Numbered from the stretch's first letter, positions 1 to 8,678 are shown. The stretch is 64,000 nt of DNA from Methylocystis echinoides (GCF_027923385.1 NZ_BSEC01000001.1:3942001-4006000), one strand, 5' to 3'. The notes: generated from the sequence alone by a model not told the origin. Made by a program: numbers and translations.

Positions 1-216
1 CTCGCAGAAAGCCTCTTCGTTGAACTCGAACGTCATGGCTATCTGAAATCCATCGCGCCTGCATGTGGCGTGTCTTGCGGCGGCTGCGGCGCATCGAAGA
101 GCTGCGGCTTTCTCAAGGGGCTGCGCCTTTGGGCGTTTACCGAAAAAGGCGCGGCTGCGGCGCGGAGGCTGGCGGACGATCCTGGTCGCGCGCACGACCC
201 TGAACTTGGCCTTTGA
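1..216 (+). CDS. C-terminal fragment of an Fe-S-motif protein (FeoC-like?), cut by window start
   Basis: An open frame enters from the left edge and stops at TGA 214-216, leaving 71 residues. The visible part has a helical start, then a cysteine cluster CGVSCGGCGASKSC (spacing C-x3-C-x2-C-x5-C), then a short charged tail. This spacing resembles the small 4Fe-4S cluster motif seen after the winged helix in FeoC-like regulators of ferrous iron uptake, but the helix-turn-helix part lies outside the window, so the family is not certain. It is separated from hoxX by about 120 bases and may belong to an unrelated upstream operon. Confidence 0.5.
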   Translation, partial: LAESLFVELERHGYLKSIAPACGVSCGGCGASKSCGFLKGLRLWAFTEKGAAAARRLADDPGRAHDPELGL

Positions 217-341
217 CAACGAGCGGTTAGGTCTGTCCATCTAACGTAACGAACTGGACAATTCTCCGAGTCCGAGACATCCTATTCCAATAAATCTCGC
301 CTTCGTCACCACAGCGCCGATTTTCCGGAAGGATGTTTCCC

Positions 342-2138
342 GTGCGAATTCTGCTCGTCGCGACCGCTTACAATGGCCTCTCCCAGCGCGCACATATCGA
401 ACTGGTCGATCGGGGACATGAGGTTTCGATTACGCTTGCGCTTAGCGAAGCAGAAATCCGCAACGCCGTGTCACTATTTGAACCGGACCTCATCATCTGT
501 CCCTTTCTGAAAGAAAAAATCCCGACCGACATTTTCCAGAAGATCCTCTGCATCATTCTCCACCCCGGAATCAAAGGCGATCGCGGCGCCTCCTCGCTCG
601 ATTGGGCGATACTGAACGATGAGGTTGAATGGGGCGCCACCGCCCTGCAGGCGGACGAGGAAATGGATGCGGGCGACATCTGGGACAGCGTCGATTTCCC
701 GATGCGCGCCGCCAGCAAGGCCAGCCTCTATCGACGCGAAGTCACGCGCGCCGCAATACAGGCCATGCTGAAGACAGTCGAGCGGGTGGAAAGCGGCTCC
801 TTCCGGCCAGAGCCGCTGAATTACAACGATCCGACAGTCCGCGGGACCTTGCGTCCCTCGATGAAACAAAGCGACCGCGCCATTCGCTGGAAACAGGACA
901 ATGTCGCAACAATCCTGAAAAAGATCCATGCCGGCGATAGCGCCCCCGGCGTCGTCGACCTGATCAACGGCGAGGAATATCATCTATTCGGCGCGCATGA
1001 GGAAGGCGTCTTGCGCGGCGCCATCCCAGGCGACATCATCGCAAAGCGACACGGCGCCATCTGCCGCGCCGCGATCGACGGCGCGGTCTGGATCTCGCAT
1101 CTGAAGAAGAAGAATGTCGCGCAGGAGCCCTTTCTGAAACGACTGATCTCCGGGAACAGGGCTCCGTTGGACTTTAAACTGCCGGCGACGATGGTTCTCG
1201 GCGACAAATGTTCCTCGACGCCGGAGGCCCCGATCGACTTGCTGCATCGAGACAGAGCCCCGACCTTCCGGGAGATATGGTACGAAGAAGGCGGCGGCGT
1301 CGGCTATCTGCACTTCGACTTTCACAACGGCGCCATGAGCACGGAGCAGTGCCGCCGCCTGCGCGAGGCCTATGTGTTGGCCCTGAAACGTCCAACAAGA
1401 GTCATCGTCCTGATGGGCGGCACGGATTTCTGGTCGAATGGCATTCACCTCAACATGATCGAGGCCGCGGACAGCCCGGCCGACGAGTCCTGGCGAAACA
1501 TCAACGCGATCGACGATGTTGTGCTCGAGATCATCACGACCTCGACACATCTCACCATCTCCGCCGTATGGGGCGGCGCAGGCGCGGGCGGCGCCATCAT
1601 GACACTTGCCGCGGATGAGATCTGGGCGCGCGAAGGCGCCGTCATGAACCCGCACTACAAGACGATGGGCCTGTATGGTTCGGAATATTGGACTTATCTG
1701 CTTCCCCGGCGCGTCGGCCCTGCCCGCGCACTGGAATTGACCGAACAGCCTCTGCCCATCGGCATGAAGAAGGCCCGTTCAATCAATATGATTGACGCCA
1801 TTCTTCCCGATGCGCACGAGGCGTTCACGGCACAGGTTCGTGAGAAGGCCGAGGCGCTGGCGGCGCGGCCAGATTTCAACATCCTGCTCGAAGGGAAGCG
1901 GGAACGCCGTGCGAGAGACGAGGCGATCAAACCTCTCGCGGCGTATCGCGCCGCCGAACTCGCCCGCATGCGCGCCAATTTCTATGGCAAGTTTTATGGC
2001 GGCGGCGTAAGTTATCACCAAGCCCGACATGATTTCGTGCACAAGATCCGGCCCAGGCAAACGGCCGCCCATCTGGCCCGCCATACACAGCTTGATTTTG
2101 CGCGCCTCGGAGAACTCCGGCAGCCCCTGACCTATTGA
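342..2138 (+). CDS. hoxX: Hydrogenase maturation factor HoxX
   Basis: HoxX supplies the CO ligand of the NiFe(CN)2CO centre in aerobically matured uptake hydrogenases, using formyl groups from formyl-tetrahydrofolate. The protein (about 600 residues) has the two-part HoxX layout: an N-terminal formyltransferase-like half (the region around LHPGIKGDRGASSLDW binds the folate cofactor in this family) and a C-terminal enoyl-CoA hydratase/isomerase-like half (around residues 320-540, with GGAGAGGA in the oxyanion-hole region). A GGAAGG Shine-Dalgarno at 327-332 directly abuts an ATG at 333, but is correctly spaced (9 bases) from GTG 342, which gives the family-like start MRILLVATAYNGL, so GTG is preferred. 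It implies that hydrogenase structural genes lie nearby, outside the window. The downstream response regulator follows after 13 bases. Confidence 0.93.
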   Translation: MRILLVATAYNGLSQRAHIELVDRGHEVSITLALSEAEIRNAVSLFEPDLIICPFLKEKIPTDIFQKILCIILHPGIKGDRGASSLDWAILNDEVEWGATALQADEEMDAGDIWDSVDFPMRAASKASLYRREVTRAAIQAMLKTVERVESGSFRPEPLNYNDPTVRGTLRPSMKQSDRAIRWKQDNVATILKKIHAGDSAPGVVDLINGEEYHLFGAHEEGVLRGAIPGDIIAKRHGAICRAAIDGAVWISHLKKKNVAQEPFLKRLISGNRAPLDFKLPATMVLGDKCSSTPEAPIDLLHRDRAPTFREIWYEEGGGVGYLHFDFHNGAMSTEQCRRLREAYVLALKRPTRVIVLMGGTDFWSNGIHLNMIEAADSPADESWRNINAIDDVVLEIITTSTHLTISAVWGGAGAGGAIMTLAADEIWAREGAVMNPHYKTMGLYGSEYWTYLLPRRVGPARALELTEQPLPIGMKKARSINMIDAILPDAHEAFTAQVREKAEALAARPDFNILLEGKRERRARDEAIKPLAAYRAAELARMRANFYGKFYGGGVSYHQARHDFVHKIRPRQTAAHLARHTQLDFARLGELRQPLTY

Positions 2139-2151
2139 GGAGAATTCACGG

Positions 2152-2988
2152 ATGTTCTTCGACCATTGGCCAGTTCTCTTTGTCGACGACGAGCCGGACG
2201 TGCTCACGCTTTCACGTCTCGCCGTGCGCAATTTCGAAGTCTATGGGTTGCCGTTGAAAGTCTATACGGCGGCGAGCAAGGCGGAGGCGGTGCGACTTTT
2301 GCTCGACAACTCCGAAGTCGCAGGCTCGCTTGCGGTCGCCTTTCTCGATGTGGTGATGGAAAGCGATACAGCCGGTCTCGAACTGTGCGATTATTTGCGC
2401 CAGGAAATGGGCGGGGCGACACAAATATTCGTGCGCACAGGGCAGGCCGGACTCGCGCCCGAACGCGAGGTGATCGACAGATACGACATCGCCGGATATT
2501 TCAGCAAGACGGAGATGACGCAAGACAAGCTCTACTCTGTCATCAAAAGCAGTGTTCGGCAGTATCTCGCCTTCGGGATGGCGCGAGCAACGATCGACCT
2601 TCTCGATAATCTCGTCGCCGCGCTTGGCTCCCGCGGAAAAATTCTAGAGGTTGTGCACCCGGTCGCAGGCTTAACCGAAGGCAATCGGGCGCCGCACTGG
2701 CTTATCGTCGACGGAGAGGTTCTATTCGGCGATGAGGTAGACGCCGGGCGCGCGCGGGAGACGAATGACCGGCTCTCCGCTCTCACGGCGGAGCCGCTCG
2801 GTCCCTTTGGAGACACATATTTAAGGGATAACGAAGGGTATCAGCGCATTCATGTCCCGTCACGGCCAAATTCGGCCGAAGTCGATTTTATCTTCAAGAC
2901 GCGCTTCAACCCGCCGGCTCAGATCGTCGGCATGATGCACAGCTTCGTCAACAGTTTCGCTATCGCCTGGCGTCAAAGCGCTGACTGA
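2152..2988 (+). CDS. Response regulator with receiver domain and unrecognised C-terminal domain
   Basis: Residues 8-135 form a CheY-like receiver: acidic pair in VDDEPD (11-16), phospho-acceptor Asp66 in FLDVVM, and the conserved lysine in FSKTEM. The remaining 140 residues resemble neither a DNA-binding helix-turn-helix nor an HD-GYP or GGDEF enzyme. The region after the receiver recalls the start of DUF3369, which usually precedes HD-GYP, but the protein ends at 278 residues. A clear AGGAG precedes the ATG. It sits 13 bases behind hoxX and is probably cotranscribed with it, and its 3' end overlaps by 16 bases the convergent kinase gene, its likely partner. A link to hydrogenase or redox control is inferred from context only. 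Confidence 0.8.
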   Translation: MFFDHWPVLFVDDEPDVLTLSRLAVRNFEVYGLPLKVYTAASKAEAVRLLLDNSEVAGSLAVAFLDVVMESDTAGLELCDYLRQEMGGATQIFVRTGQAGLAPEREVIDRYDIAGYFSKTEMTQDKLYSVIKSSVRQYLAFGMARATIDLLDNLVAALGSRGKILEVVHPVAGLTEGNRAPHWLIVDGEVLFGDEVDAGRARETNDRLSALTAEPLGPFGDTYLRDNEGYQRIHVPSRPNSAEVDFIFKTRFNPPAQIVGMMHSFVNSFAIAWRQSAD

Positions 2989-4244
2989 ACGAGTCGCGGC
3001 AGCTCGATGCGGATTTCAAACCCCTCCCCGGGTTTGGATCTTACGGCGATCTTTCCTTTCAACGACTCCTCGACGAGGTTCTTGACAATCGGGAGCCCGA
3101 GGCCGGTTCCACCCTTGTTGCGCCCTGTCGTGTAAAACGGCTCGAAAATACGATCGCTTTCAGCTTCCGACACCCCGCGACCGAAATCCCTAACGACAAG
3201 GAGAAAACCTTGCGATGCGCCATTGCGATCATCGCGACCAATCTCGATTTCCACCGCGCCGCCTGTTTCCTCCGGGTAAGCGTAACGATCGACATTTGTG
3301 AGGAGATTGAGCAATATTTGGGCGTAATGGCCTGGATAGCCCTGCCATTCATCGTCGTCGCCGTGGAAACGGTCCAGCACGGTCAATACGAGTTTGGAGG
3401 ATCTTGCCTTGAGCCGGTAAAGATCCACCGTGTCGCGGGTAAGCTGGCTCAAATGAACCATGGCCAATTCGTCGACGGCCTGACTCACCGAAAGTGTCTT
3501 GAAGGTCTGCACTAATCGATCCGCACGCGCGACATTATCCTGCAACAGCCGGCATGCGGCCATGATGTCATCAAGCGTCTCGCGTCCACCCCGTCCTGCG
3601 GCGACGTCGCGGGCAAGCTCGCTCACGATGCTCGCCGCGTGATTTGCGATCCCAAGCGGCGTGTTGATTTCGTGCGCGACGCCCGCAACCATCTGCGACA
3701 AGGTTCGGCGGCGGTCGATCTCCTGCTGCGCCTTCATCTTCTCGGAACGCGCCAGAACGTCTGTCTGTACGTCAGTCGCTGTCGCAAGCCGCTGGCACAG
3801 CGCCAGGGCGACATTGAACATGATCACGAAGGCGGTTGTAGGCGCCGCATCGCTGATGCGCAGAAAGGCGTCTCGTGACAACACAAGAATCGTCGCTTCC
3901 GTGTTCGCGACAACGTCGGCCGTGCGCGGGACGCCACCGAGAAAGGCCAGCTCGCCGAAGATCTGACCTGCCTGCAGCGTCAGCAAATCCCGGGGCGCAT
4001 CATTGACAAAACGGCGAACCGCGACGGAGCCGGAAAGAATGAGGAAAAGATTGTTGCCGGCGTCTCCCTCCCGCAGGACGATGTCGCCCGATTGCGCGCA
4101 CAGGAGTGTTCCCGCCGAAATGACTTGCTGTCGTTCATCCTCGGAAAGACCACAGAACAACCCTGCCCGTGCCTTGCCCAGAGCCTTGTCGACGTCATCC
4201 CATCGCGCACGTAAGAGAGGCGTAATTGGAACTGCTATTGGCAT
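2973..4244 (-). CDS. Cyclic-nucleotide-binding-domain sensor histidine kinase
   Basis: Residues about 25-150 form a CRP-type cyclic-nucleotide-binding fold (GDIVLREGDAGNNLFLI, then GQIFGELAFLGG and PRTADV in place of the phosphate-binding cassette). A coiled coil and a HisKA dimerisation domain follow, with phospho-acceptor His191 in VAHEINTPLG, then an HATPase_c domain with G boxes GRGVSEAE and GGTGLGLPIV. There is no transmembrane segment, so it is a cytoplasmic kinase reading a soluble ligand or protein signal. The ATG at 4244 is preferred over GTG 4274, which adds ten residues. It is convergent with the response regulator gene, and the two probably form a pair. The ligand is unknown: cNMP-like domains in bacteria often bind no nucleotide. 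Confidence 0.87.
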   Translation of the reverse strand: MPIAVPITPLLRARWDDVDKALGKARAGLFCGLSEDERQQVISAGTLLCAQSGDIVLREGDAGNNLFLILSGSVAVRRFVNDAPRDLLTLQAGQIFGELAFLGGVPRTADVVANTEATILVLSRDAFLRISDAAPTTAFVIMFNVALALCQRLATATDVQTDVLARSEKMKAQQEIDRRRTLSQMVAGVAHEINTPLGIANHAASIVSELARDVAAGRGGRETLDDIMAACRLLQDNVARADRLVQTFKTLSVSQAVDELAMVHLSQLTRDTVDLYRLKARSSKLVLTVLDRFHGDDDEWQGYPGHYAQILLNLLTNVDRYAYPEETGGAVEIEIGRDDRNGASQGFLLVVRDFGRGVSEAESDRIFEPFYTTGRNKGGTGLGLPIVKNLVEESLKGKIAVRSKPGEGFEIRIELPRLVQSAL

Positions 4245-4361
4245 CCCGTTATTTCTCGTCCGCCCTCGGAGCACAGTTTGTATCGCGAGGCGGGATGGCG
4301 GATCAAGTCCGGCGATCCTCTGCTCTTCTCAGAAGCGTTTTCAAGCGCTGGCGAGACGCAC

Positions 4362-5036
4362 TCAATTGAACCGGGGCACAACGAGCAGACGCTTTACCTC
4401 GCCTGCTTCAAATGCCTGCAAAAACATGTGGTAGTCTTTGAAGACAACACACCCGTTGGAGTGTCCTTTGGGACCAAGCATATATGTATGTGCGAGCAGT
4501 CCTTTCCTTCCGAAGATGTTCTGGTTGCCGACGGGAAGAAGACGTAACGCTCGAACGCCGTGAAACGGCTTCTCTCTGGGAATGAGTTCGTAAATACTTG
4601 GCGGCGTTGCGCCTCTCATATGCTCATGAACATAGCGAGGATCGTCCAATCGTGAGCCCAGCCCCGAATGCGCTTCGAGTTGCGCGCCGCTCGGCAAATA
4701 TACCGTGTGCGCCGTGATGTCATAAACGGCGGTGACGCTGTCGATGTCTGAGAGAGAAGAATGTTCAACGTCCTTCGCGACGCGGGCCGCCTGGCCAGAA
4801 CCCCGAGCCTCGAGAGGGACATTCGGGACCTCGCAGTCACCTGTCGCTTTGCGACAGACAGGCGACCGGGGCGAACGCACCTCGTTGATGATTGCGGCTG
4901 CGAGCGCAAGGCATCCTGCGGTCACCACTCCGATCTCGATCGCTGAACGAAATGATGTCTGGAAATGCGCGCGAATCCAGAACGAGAAACCCGCCATCAA
5001 TATGGCTGCCGGGACCAAATAGGCCGGTCCGTCCAT
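4362..5036 (-). CDS. DUF2778/Tlde1-like protein with N-terminal membrane anchors
   Basis: The 224-residue protein starts after an excellent Shine-Dalgarno (AGGAGGG, 4 bases before ATG). Two hydrophobic helices lie at about residues 5-22 and 33-50. The C-terminal half has the DUF2778 pattern: YDITAHTVYLPSG, then LLAHTYMLGP (His183) and SNGCVVF (Cys196), a His/Cys arrangement like L,D-transpeptidases. DUF2778 includes the Tlde1 type VI effector fold, which cleaves or exchanges peptidoglycan stem peptides; rhizobial relatives are often chromosomal orphans of unknown role. No type VI secretion genes are visible, so an effector role is not supported here; a periplasmic wall-modifying or toxin-like enzyme is possible. 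Confidence 0.75.
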   Translation of the reverse strand: MDGPAYLVPAAILMAGFSFWIRAHFQTSFRSAIEIGVVTAGCLALAAAIINEVRSPRSPVCRKATGDCEVPNVPLEARGSGQAARVAKDVEHSSLSDIDSVTAVYDITAHTVYLPSGAQLEAHSGLGSRLDDPRYVHEHMRGATPPSIYELIPREKPFHGVRALRLLPVGNQNIFGRKGLLAHTYMLGPKGHSNGCVVFKDYHMFLQAFEAGEVKRLLVVPRFN

Positions 5037-5331
5037 TAGACCCTCCTACCAAGGCGCAGAAGCCGAAATTCTGATCCTGTATGGGGTAAAGGATAATCGG
5101 TTCGGCTTAGTTGACTCTGGGAAAGCTCATCATCCCTTGGTATCGTGGTCAAGAAACATTCATAAAAGAGACTCGTTTGGGTGGCGAATTCCTGATGATG
5201 GTTGCAGATTGGTCACGTTATGGCGAGCATTCCACCGCGCGGCGTGAGGAAACAGCCAAGGCGCAGATTTCCAATTTTCCAACAGGAAGGTTGCGCAAGG
5301 GCGCTTGCCCTGCAGGGCCTGGAGCGATGAG

Positions 5332-5847
5332 ATGACGAAACGGGTGATCACGGTGTTATTGCTTGCACTGCAGCCTTGTTCGGGCGCCGCAGAGGACAGG
5401 ATTGCCTCTAATTCTGCATCCGCCCCGCCTCCGCCAATCTGGACCGGATTTTACGCTGGCGTGAATGCGGGAGGATTCTGGAATAGCGCCAATGCTCCCG
5501 CGACAGTTGATTGGGCCTCACTTACTGCGCCGGGCCGCCTCAGCTTCCCGACCAATTTCGCATCGGTTCCTCAAGGAGACGTTACGTGGTCGACCGGGCC
5601 CGGCTTTGTTGGCGGCGGTCAAGTCGGCTACAGTTGGCAAGTGACCGACAGAGTTGTCCTCGGCGTCGAAACCGATTTCCAAGGAATGGCTGGCCGTGGG
5701 AACGGTTGGGACACTGGCTGGATGTCAGGTTCTTCATCTGGCAAAGGACCTGGTTCGATTGGATCGGTTCGCGGTCGCGCCGGGTATCTGGTTGCGCCGA
5801 ACCTGCAGCTTTATGGAACGGGCGGGTTTTCATACAGCGGAAATTGA
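5332..5847 (+). CDS. Outer-membrane beta-barrel (Omp25/porin-like family), C-terminally truncated
   Basis: The start at 5332 follows GGAG by seven bases and opens a signal peptide (residues 1-18, MTKRVITVLLLALQPCSGAA). The mature part begins with the family signature WTGFYAGVNAGG and contains alternating strands such as GGGQVGYSWQV, RVVLGVETDFQG and VRGRAGYLVAPNLQLYGTGG. It stops right after GGFSYSGN, at 171 residues, whereas family members usually run 210-300 residues and end in an aromatic beta-signal. No continuation of the barrel is seen in any frame downstream, so the 3' part was probably lost by rearrangement. The product may be non-functional. Confidence 0.72.
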   Translation: MTKRVITVLLLALQPCSGAAEDRIASNSASAPPPPIWTGFYAGVNAGGFWNSANAPATVDWASLTAPGRLSFPTNFASVPQGDVTWSTGPGFVGGGQVGYSWQVTDRVVLGVETDFQGMAGRGNGWDTGWMSGSSSGKGPGSIGSVRGRAGYLVAPNLQLYGTGGFSYSGN

Positions 5848-6087
5848 ATGGCCCGCATCAAAGAGCGGCCCCGGCTGGAGGCCCAGCGGCCAAATTTCTC
5901 GTCACTCCGGGAAAGCCTTTGTATATCATTGACTCACCTTTCAAAGCGATATACGCTACAGTTGGCCGGTAAACGTTTTGCAAGGGCGCTAAAGCTACCG
6001 CTTGAGCACGCGACCTCCCCTCCAGAACTTCGATCCTGCAGCGCCGCAACTTCGGGCGCCAGCGCATGAGTTTCTGGAAGGACACCA

Positions 6088-6222
6088 ATGCAAACCGAAT
6101 TCATGAAATGGTTCGAAGCTCAGGAAAGCTCGAGCGCAATTCACCTGGAAGCCGTCACCCGTTCGACCGTCACGGTTGTCGGTAGGGCCACTGTCGCGAT
6201 CACGGCATTCGGCGGGCAATAG
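6088..6222 (+). CDS. Possible small protein, 44 residues, no known family
   Basis: A short frame preceded by a strong Shine-Dalgarno (GGAAGG at 6076-6081, six bases before ATG). It encodes a mildly amphipathic start (MQTEFMKWFEAQESSSAIHL) and a Thr/Val-rich second half ending in FGGQ. No family is recognised. The only support is the ribosome binding site and position in an otherwise empty stretch (5848-6334) between the truncated barrel gene and the FYDLN_acid gene. It could be chance. Confidence 0.35.
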   Translation: MQTEFMKWFEAQESSSAIHLEAVTRSTVTVVGRATVAITAFGGQ

Positions 6223-6334
6223 GCCGAATGAAAGACGGCGTGTCGCAGCGTCGAAATCCGCATCGGATGTGACACAGCGTCTCCTTTCCCCCCGGAGGTT
6301 TGCCGCTCCGGAATGCAATGAATGGATCAAGCTA

Positions 6335-6628
6335 ATGCCTAAAGCGGAACTCGGTGAAAAGCGCCGGTGTTTGAGTTGTAGCGCAGCCTTTTTCGACCTC
6401 AATCGCAGTCCGATTGTCTGCCCAAAATGCGCAGCCGTTTTTCAGGTCGTTGAAATCGTACGCTCGTCTTCCGCTTCTTCCCGGATGCGCGCCGCCGCTT
6501 TCAGGAGAGGGGCTCCGACGCTCCCTGTCCAGGTTAATGAAATCCTTTCGGTCGGGGAAGAGCCCGCCAGCGAAGTTGAACCAACAGAGCAAGACGATGA
6601 GGCTCAAGAGGCCGAGGTCGCGAGCTAA
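6335..6628 (+). CDS. FYDLN_acid family (TIGR02300) zinc-ribbon protein
   Basis: A 97-residue protein starting [15 protein letters not shown]. Two CxxC pairs (CLSC and CPKC) flank the signature [12 protein letters not shown], which corresponds to the FYDLN motif, followed by a Ser/Arg-rich linker and an acidic tail ([19 protein letters not shown]). This architecture is typical of an uncharacterised alphaproteobacterial family. The ATG at 6335 gives the usual family N-terminus; an in-frame upstream ATG at 6176 would add unrelated residues. The S21 gene follows about 200 bases downstream. The function is unknown. Confidence 0.85.
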   Translation: MPKAELGEKRRCLSCSAAFFDLNRSPIVCPKCAAVFQVVEIVRSSSASSRMRAAAFRRGAPTLPVQVNEILSVGEEPASEVEPTEQDDEAQEAEVAS

Positions 6629-6825
6629 GGATCAGCTTCTTATTTCAAGAAGTGATGTGGGACCGTTCGACGCTCGAATGCGGTATCGTTCCCCCATCGC
6701 TTTTCTCCGGATATTCGAATTCTCGCAGCTCCGGCTTCGAGGTCGTACGGTTAGAGCGTGGTTTGAGCGGCGACGCAGGATGCGTCACACAGAGCCATGT
6801 GATGCATTTGCAGATCGGAAAACTG

Positions 6826-7104
6826 ATGCAGGTTCTAGTTCGCGATAACAATGTCGATCAGGCGCTTCGCGTCTTGAAGAAGAAAATGCAGCGTGAAGGC
6901 CTGTTTCGAGAAATGAAGCAGCGCCGCGCTTATGAGAAGCCTTCGGAGCGGCGCACGAGAGAGAAGGCGGAAGCCGTTCGTCGTGCGCGCAAGCTCGCCC
7001 GCAAGCAAGCGCAACGAGAGGGGCTCGCGCCTATGCCAAAACGCAAGGTGCGTCCTGAGAAGCCGCGCGCCGCGGCGCCATCCACAACGCCTCAAGCGAT
7101 CTGA
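6826..7104 (+). CDS. rpsU: 30S ribosomal protein S21
   Basis: S21 of the small subunit, which sits near the anti-Shine-Dalgarno end of 16S rRNA and helps initiation. The 92-residue protein starts [20 protein letters not shown], the S21 signature, and continues with the basic helix ([20 protein letters not shown]). The C-terminus is extended with a Lys/Arg/Pro/Ala-rich tail, longer than the roughly 70 residues of the enterobacterial protein; such tails are common in Alphaproteobacteria. The start at 6826 is set by the family alignment. Many alphaproteobacteria carry more than one rpsU copy, so this may not be the only one. Confidence 0.93.
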   Translation: MQVLVRDNNVDQALRVLKKKMQREGLFREMKQRRAYEKPSERRTREKAEAVRRARKLARKQAQREGLAPMPKRKVRPEKPRAAAPSTTPQAI

Positions 7105-7179
7105 AGCGTAAGCGCCAGCAGCGTCCTGTGGTCTCCCCTCAGAACCGAGAGCGTTCGAAATGAACAAGGAGTTATGACA

Positions 7180-7398
7180 ATGGCTCGCAAGCCGGGAACC
7201 AAAAGTGAATTTGTCCTTTTCGACGTCATCTACGATGACGGCAGCCACCGCTCCAATCGTCGTGTCCCGAAAGATGTCCTCAACGGAATTGACGGCGACG
7301 AGCCCGCGCGTGCGGTAATCGAGGCTCAGGACCGAGAGATCGCCGAACGCAGCCAGCGCCCGCCCGCGACGATAAAGACGGTTCGGCGCTCTTCTTGA
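7180..7398 (+). CDS. Small hypothetical protein, 72 residues
   Basis: AAGGAG at 7166-7171 is spaced eight bases from ATG 7180, which is preferred to ATG 7174 only two bases away. The product is small, basic and charged (MARKPGTKSEFVLFDVIYDD, then SNRRVPKDVL and an acidic/basic alternating tail). It lies about 75 bases downstream of rpsU on the same strand. No family is recognised; no membrane segment or signal peptide is visible. Confidence 0.6.
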   Translation: MARKPGTKSEFVLFDVIYDDGSHRSNRRVPKDVLNGIDGDEPARAVIEAQDREIAERSQRPPATIKTVRRSS

Positions 7399-7946
7399 CC
7401 CTCGCCGCCTCCCTGACGCGATCCTGCGTGACTCACCTACCGACCTTTCCGTCGTGGTTCGAGGCAGCCGCGACCACGATGCGGGCGAGGACAGGCGACA
7501 ATCATTTCCGGACCCTGGAGCTCTCGCTCGGTCAATCCGGCCACTGGCGCAACTGAGTTTTCCGGCAATTCCGTCATAACCCGCGCGCGTGCGCGCCTGG
7601 TCGAGTCGCTTACCTAAAATTGCCTCGATAGGATGACAGGTTACATGTTGCTCTTGTCGAGCCGCAATAGCGCTCGCGCCCGCCATAGCGCTCATGGTTG
7701 GCGCGCCCGCCGGAGAAATGTTGCTCGACGCGTTCATGCAAGCGGGCTTTCATACAGGTGCAATTGGCGCTAAACTCACTTGAGCGTCAGTTCTACGCGC
7801 ATCACCAACTGGTCTGCTTCGCGAGCGGCGCGACGCCATTCCTCGACCTGTTCTTCGACAGCCTCGAATTCCTTAAGCGGGAAGTTGGCGTCGTGTGCTT
7901 CTGAGTTCAAGCAAATCGCCCAGCCAATAGCAGGAGGCGAAAGACG
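7399..7946. other. Gene-poor stretch with a possible gene remnant
   Basis: About 550 bases between two plus-strand genes. No RNA gene, repeat or insertion sequence is seen. On the minus strand, 7776-7910 reads as a short coding-looking segment (possible TTG start at 7910, 44 residues) rich in heptad-like Glu/Arg/Leu/Val (FEAVEEQVEEWRRAAREA). Further upstream that frame runs antisense into the protease gene and stops looking protein-like, so it may be the 3' end of a gene truncated when the protease gene arrived. The remainder shows nothing recognisable. Confidence 0.4.
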
Positions 7947-8678
7947 GTGATTGAATCTCTTCTGCTTACCGCGGCACGCATCTACACGTTTGAACAGCAA
8001 CGACTGCTGACAAATGCAAGTGGCTTTTTCTTTGAACGCGACGAGCGCTTGTTTCTCGTGACGAGCCGACACGTGCTGTTCGACCCACCGAGCAAGCACT
8101 TCCCCGATCGTATCGAGATCGAACTGCACATCGACCCGCAAAACATGGCGCGTTCTACTGGTTTTTCGGCGCCGCTTTATCGCAATGGCGTGAGCCTCTG
8201 GCGCCAGGGGCTCGACGCCGCCGGAGAGGTCGACGTCGCCGTGATCGAAATTGAACGCGCCGCGCTTCCGGCGCCGACGGTTTACAGAGCCTTCACGCCC
8301 AAGCACCTCCTGGGCGAGACGGATCAGGTCGAAATCGGCTCCTCACTCCTTGTTGTCGGTTTTCCGCTCGGTTTCCACGATACGTTGCACCACATGCCCG
8401 TCGTACGACATGCGGTGAACGCGTCATCCTTCGGCCTGCGCTTCCAGGGCGAGGGGTATTTCCTCACGGATGCGCGCACGCACAGAGGGACCAGCGGGGC
8501 TCCGGTCGTGATGCGAGCTCTTGATGGCGCACCAATGCACGGCGATTTGCCGTGGACCCTGCTCGGGATCCATTCAGCGCGCCTCGATGTCGGGACTCGA
8601 GATCTGATACTGGATGAGGCTCTCGGGCTGAATTGCGCATGGTATGCAGACATTTTGCTGACGCTCACCAAAGATTGA
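7947..8678 (+). CDS. Trypsin-like serine peptidase domain protein
   Basis: A 243-residue protein with GTG start at 7947, set by AGGAGG at 7932-7937 nine bases upstream. The fold is a stand-alone chymotrypsin/trypsin-like domain: catalytic His42 (LVTSRHVLF), likely Asp97 (DVDVAVIEI) and Ser183 (HRGTSGAPVV). No signal peptide, transmembrane segment or PDZ domain is visible, so it differs from DegP/HtrA proteases and is probably cytoplasmic. Single-domain trypsin-like peptidases of this kind occur as orphans and as parts of stress or defence modules. The substrate is unknown. Confidence 0.8.
   Translation: MIESLLLTAARIYTFEQQRLLTNASGFFFERDERLFLVTSRHVLFDPPSKHFPDRIEIELHIDPQNMARSTGFSAPLYRNGVSLWRQGLDAAGEVDVAVIEIERAALPAPTVYRAFTPKHLLGETDQVEIGSSLLVVGFPLGFHDTLHHMPVVRHAVNASSFGLRFQGEGYFLTDARTHRGTSGAPVVMRALDGAPMHGDLPWTLLGIHSARLDVGTRDLILDEALGLNCAWYADILLTLTKD

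Noticed and set aside
6176-6334. Longer FYDLN_acid protein starting at 6176
   Set aside because: The added residues are Arg/Ser-rich and unlike the family, whose members start just before KRRCLSC.
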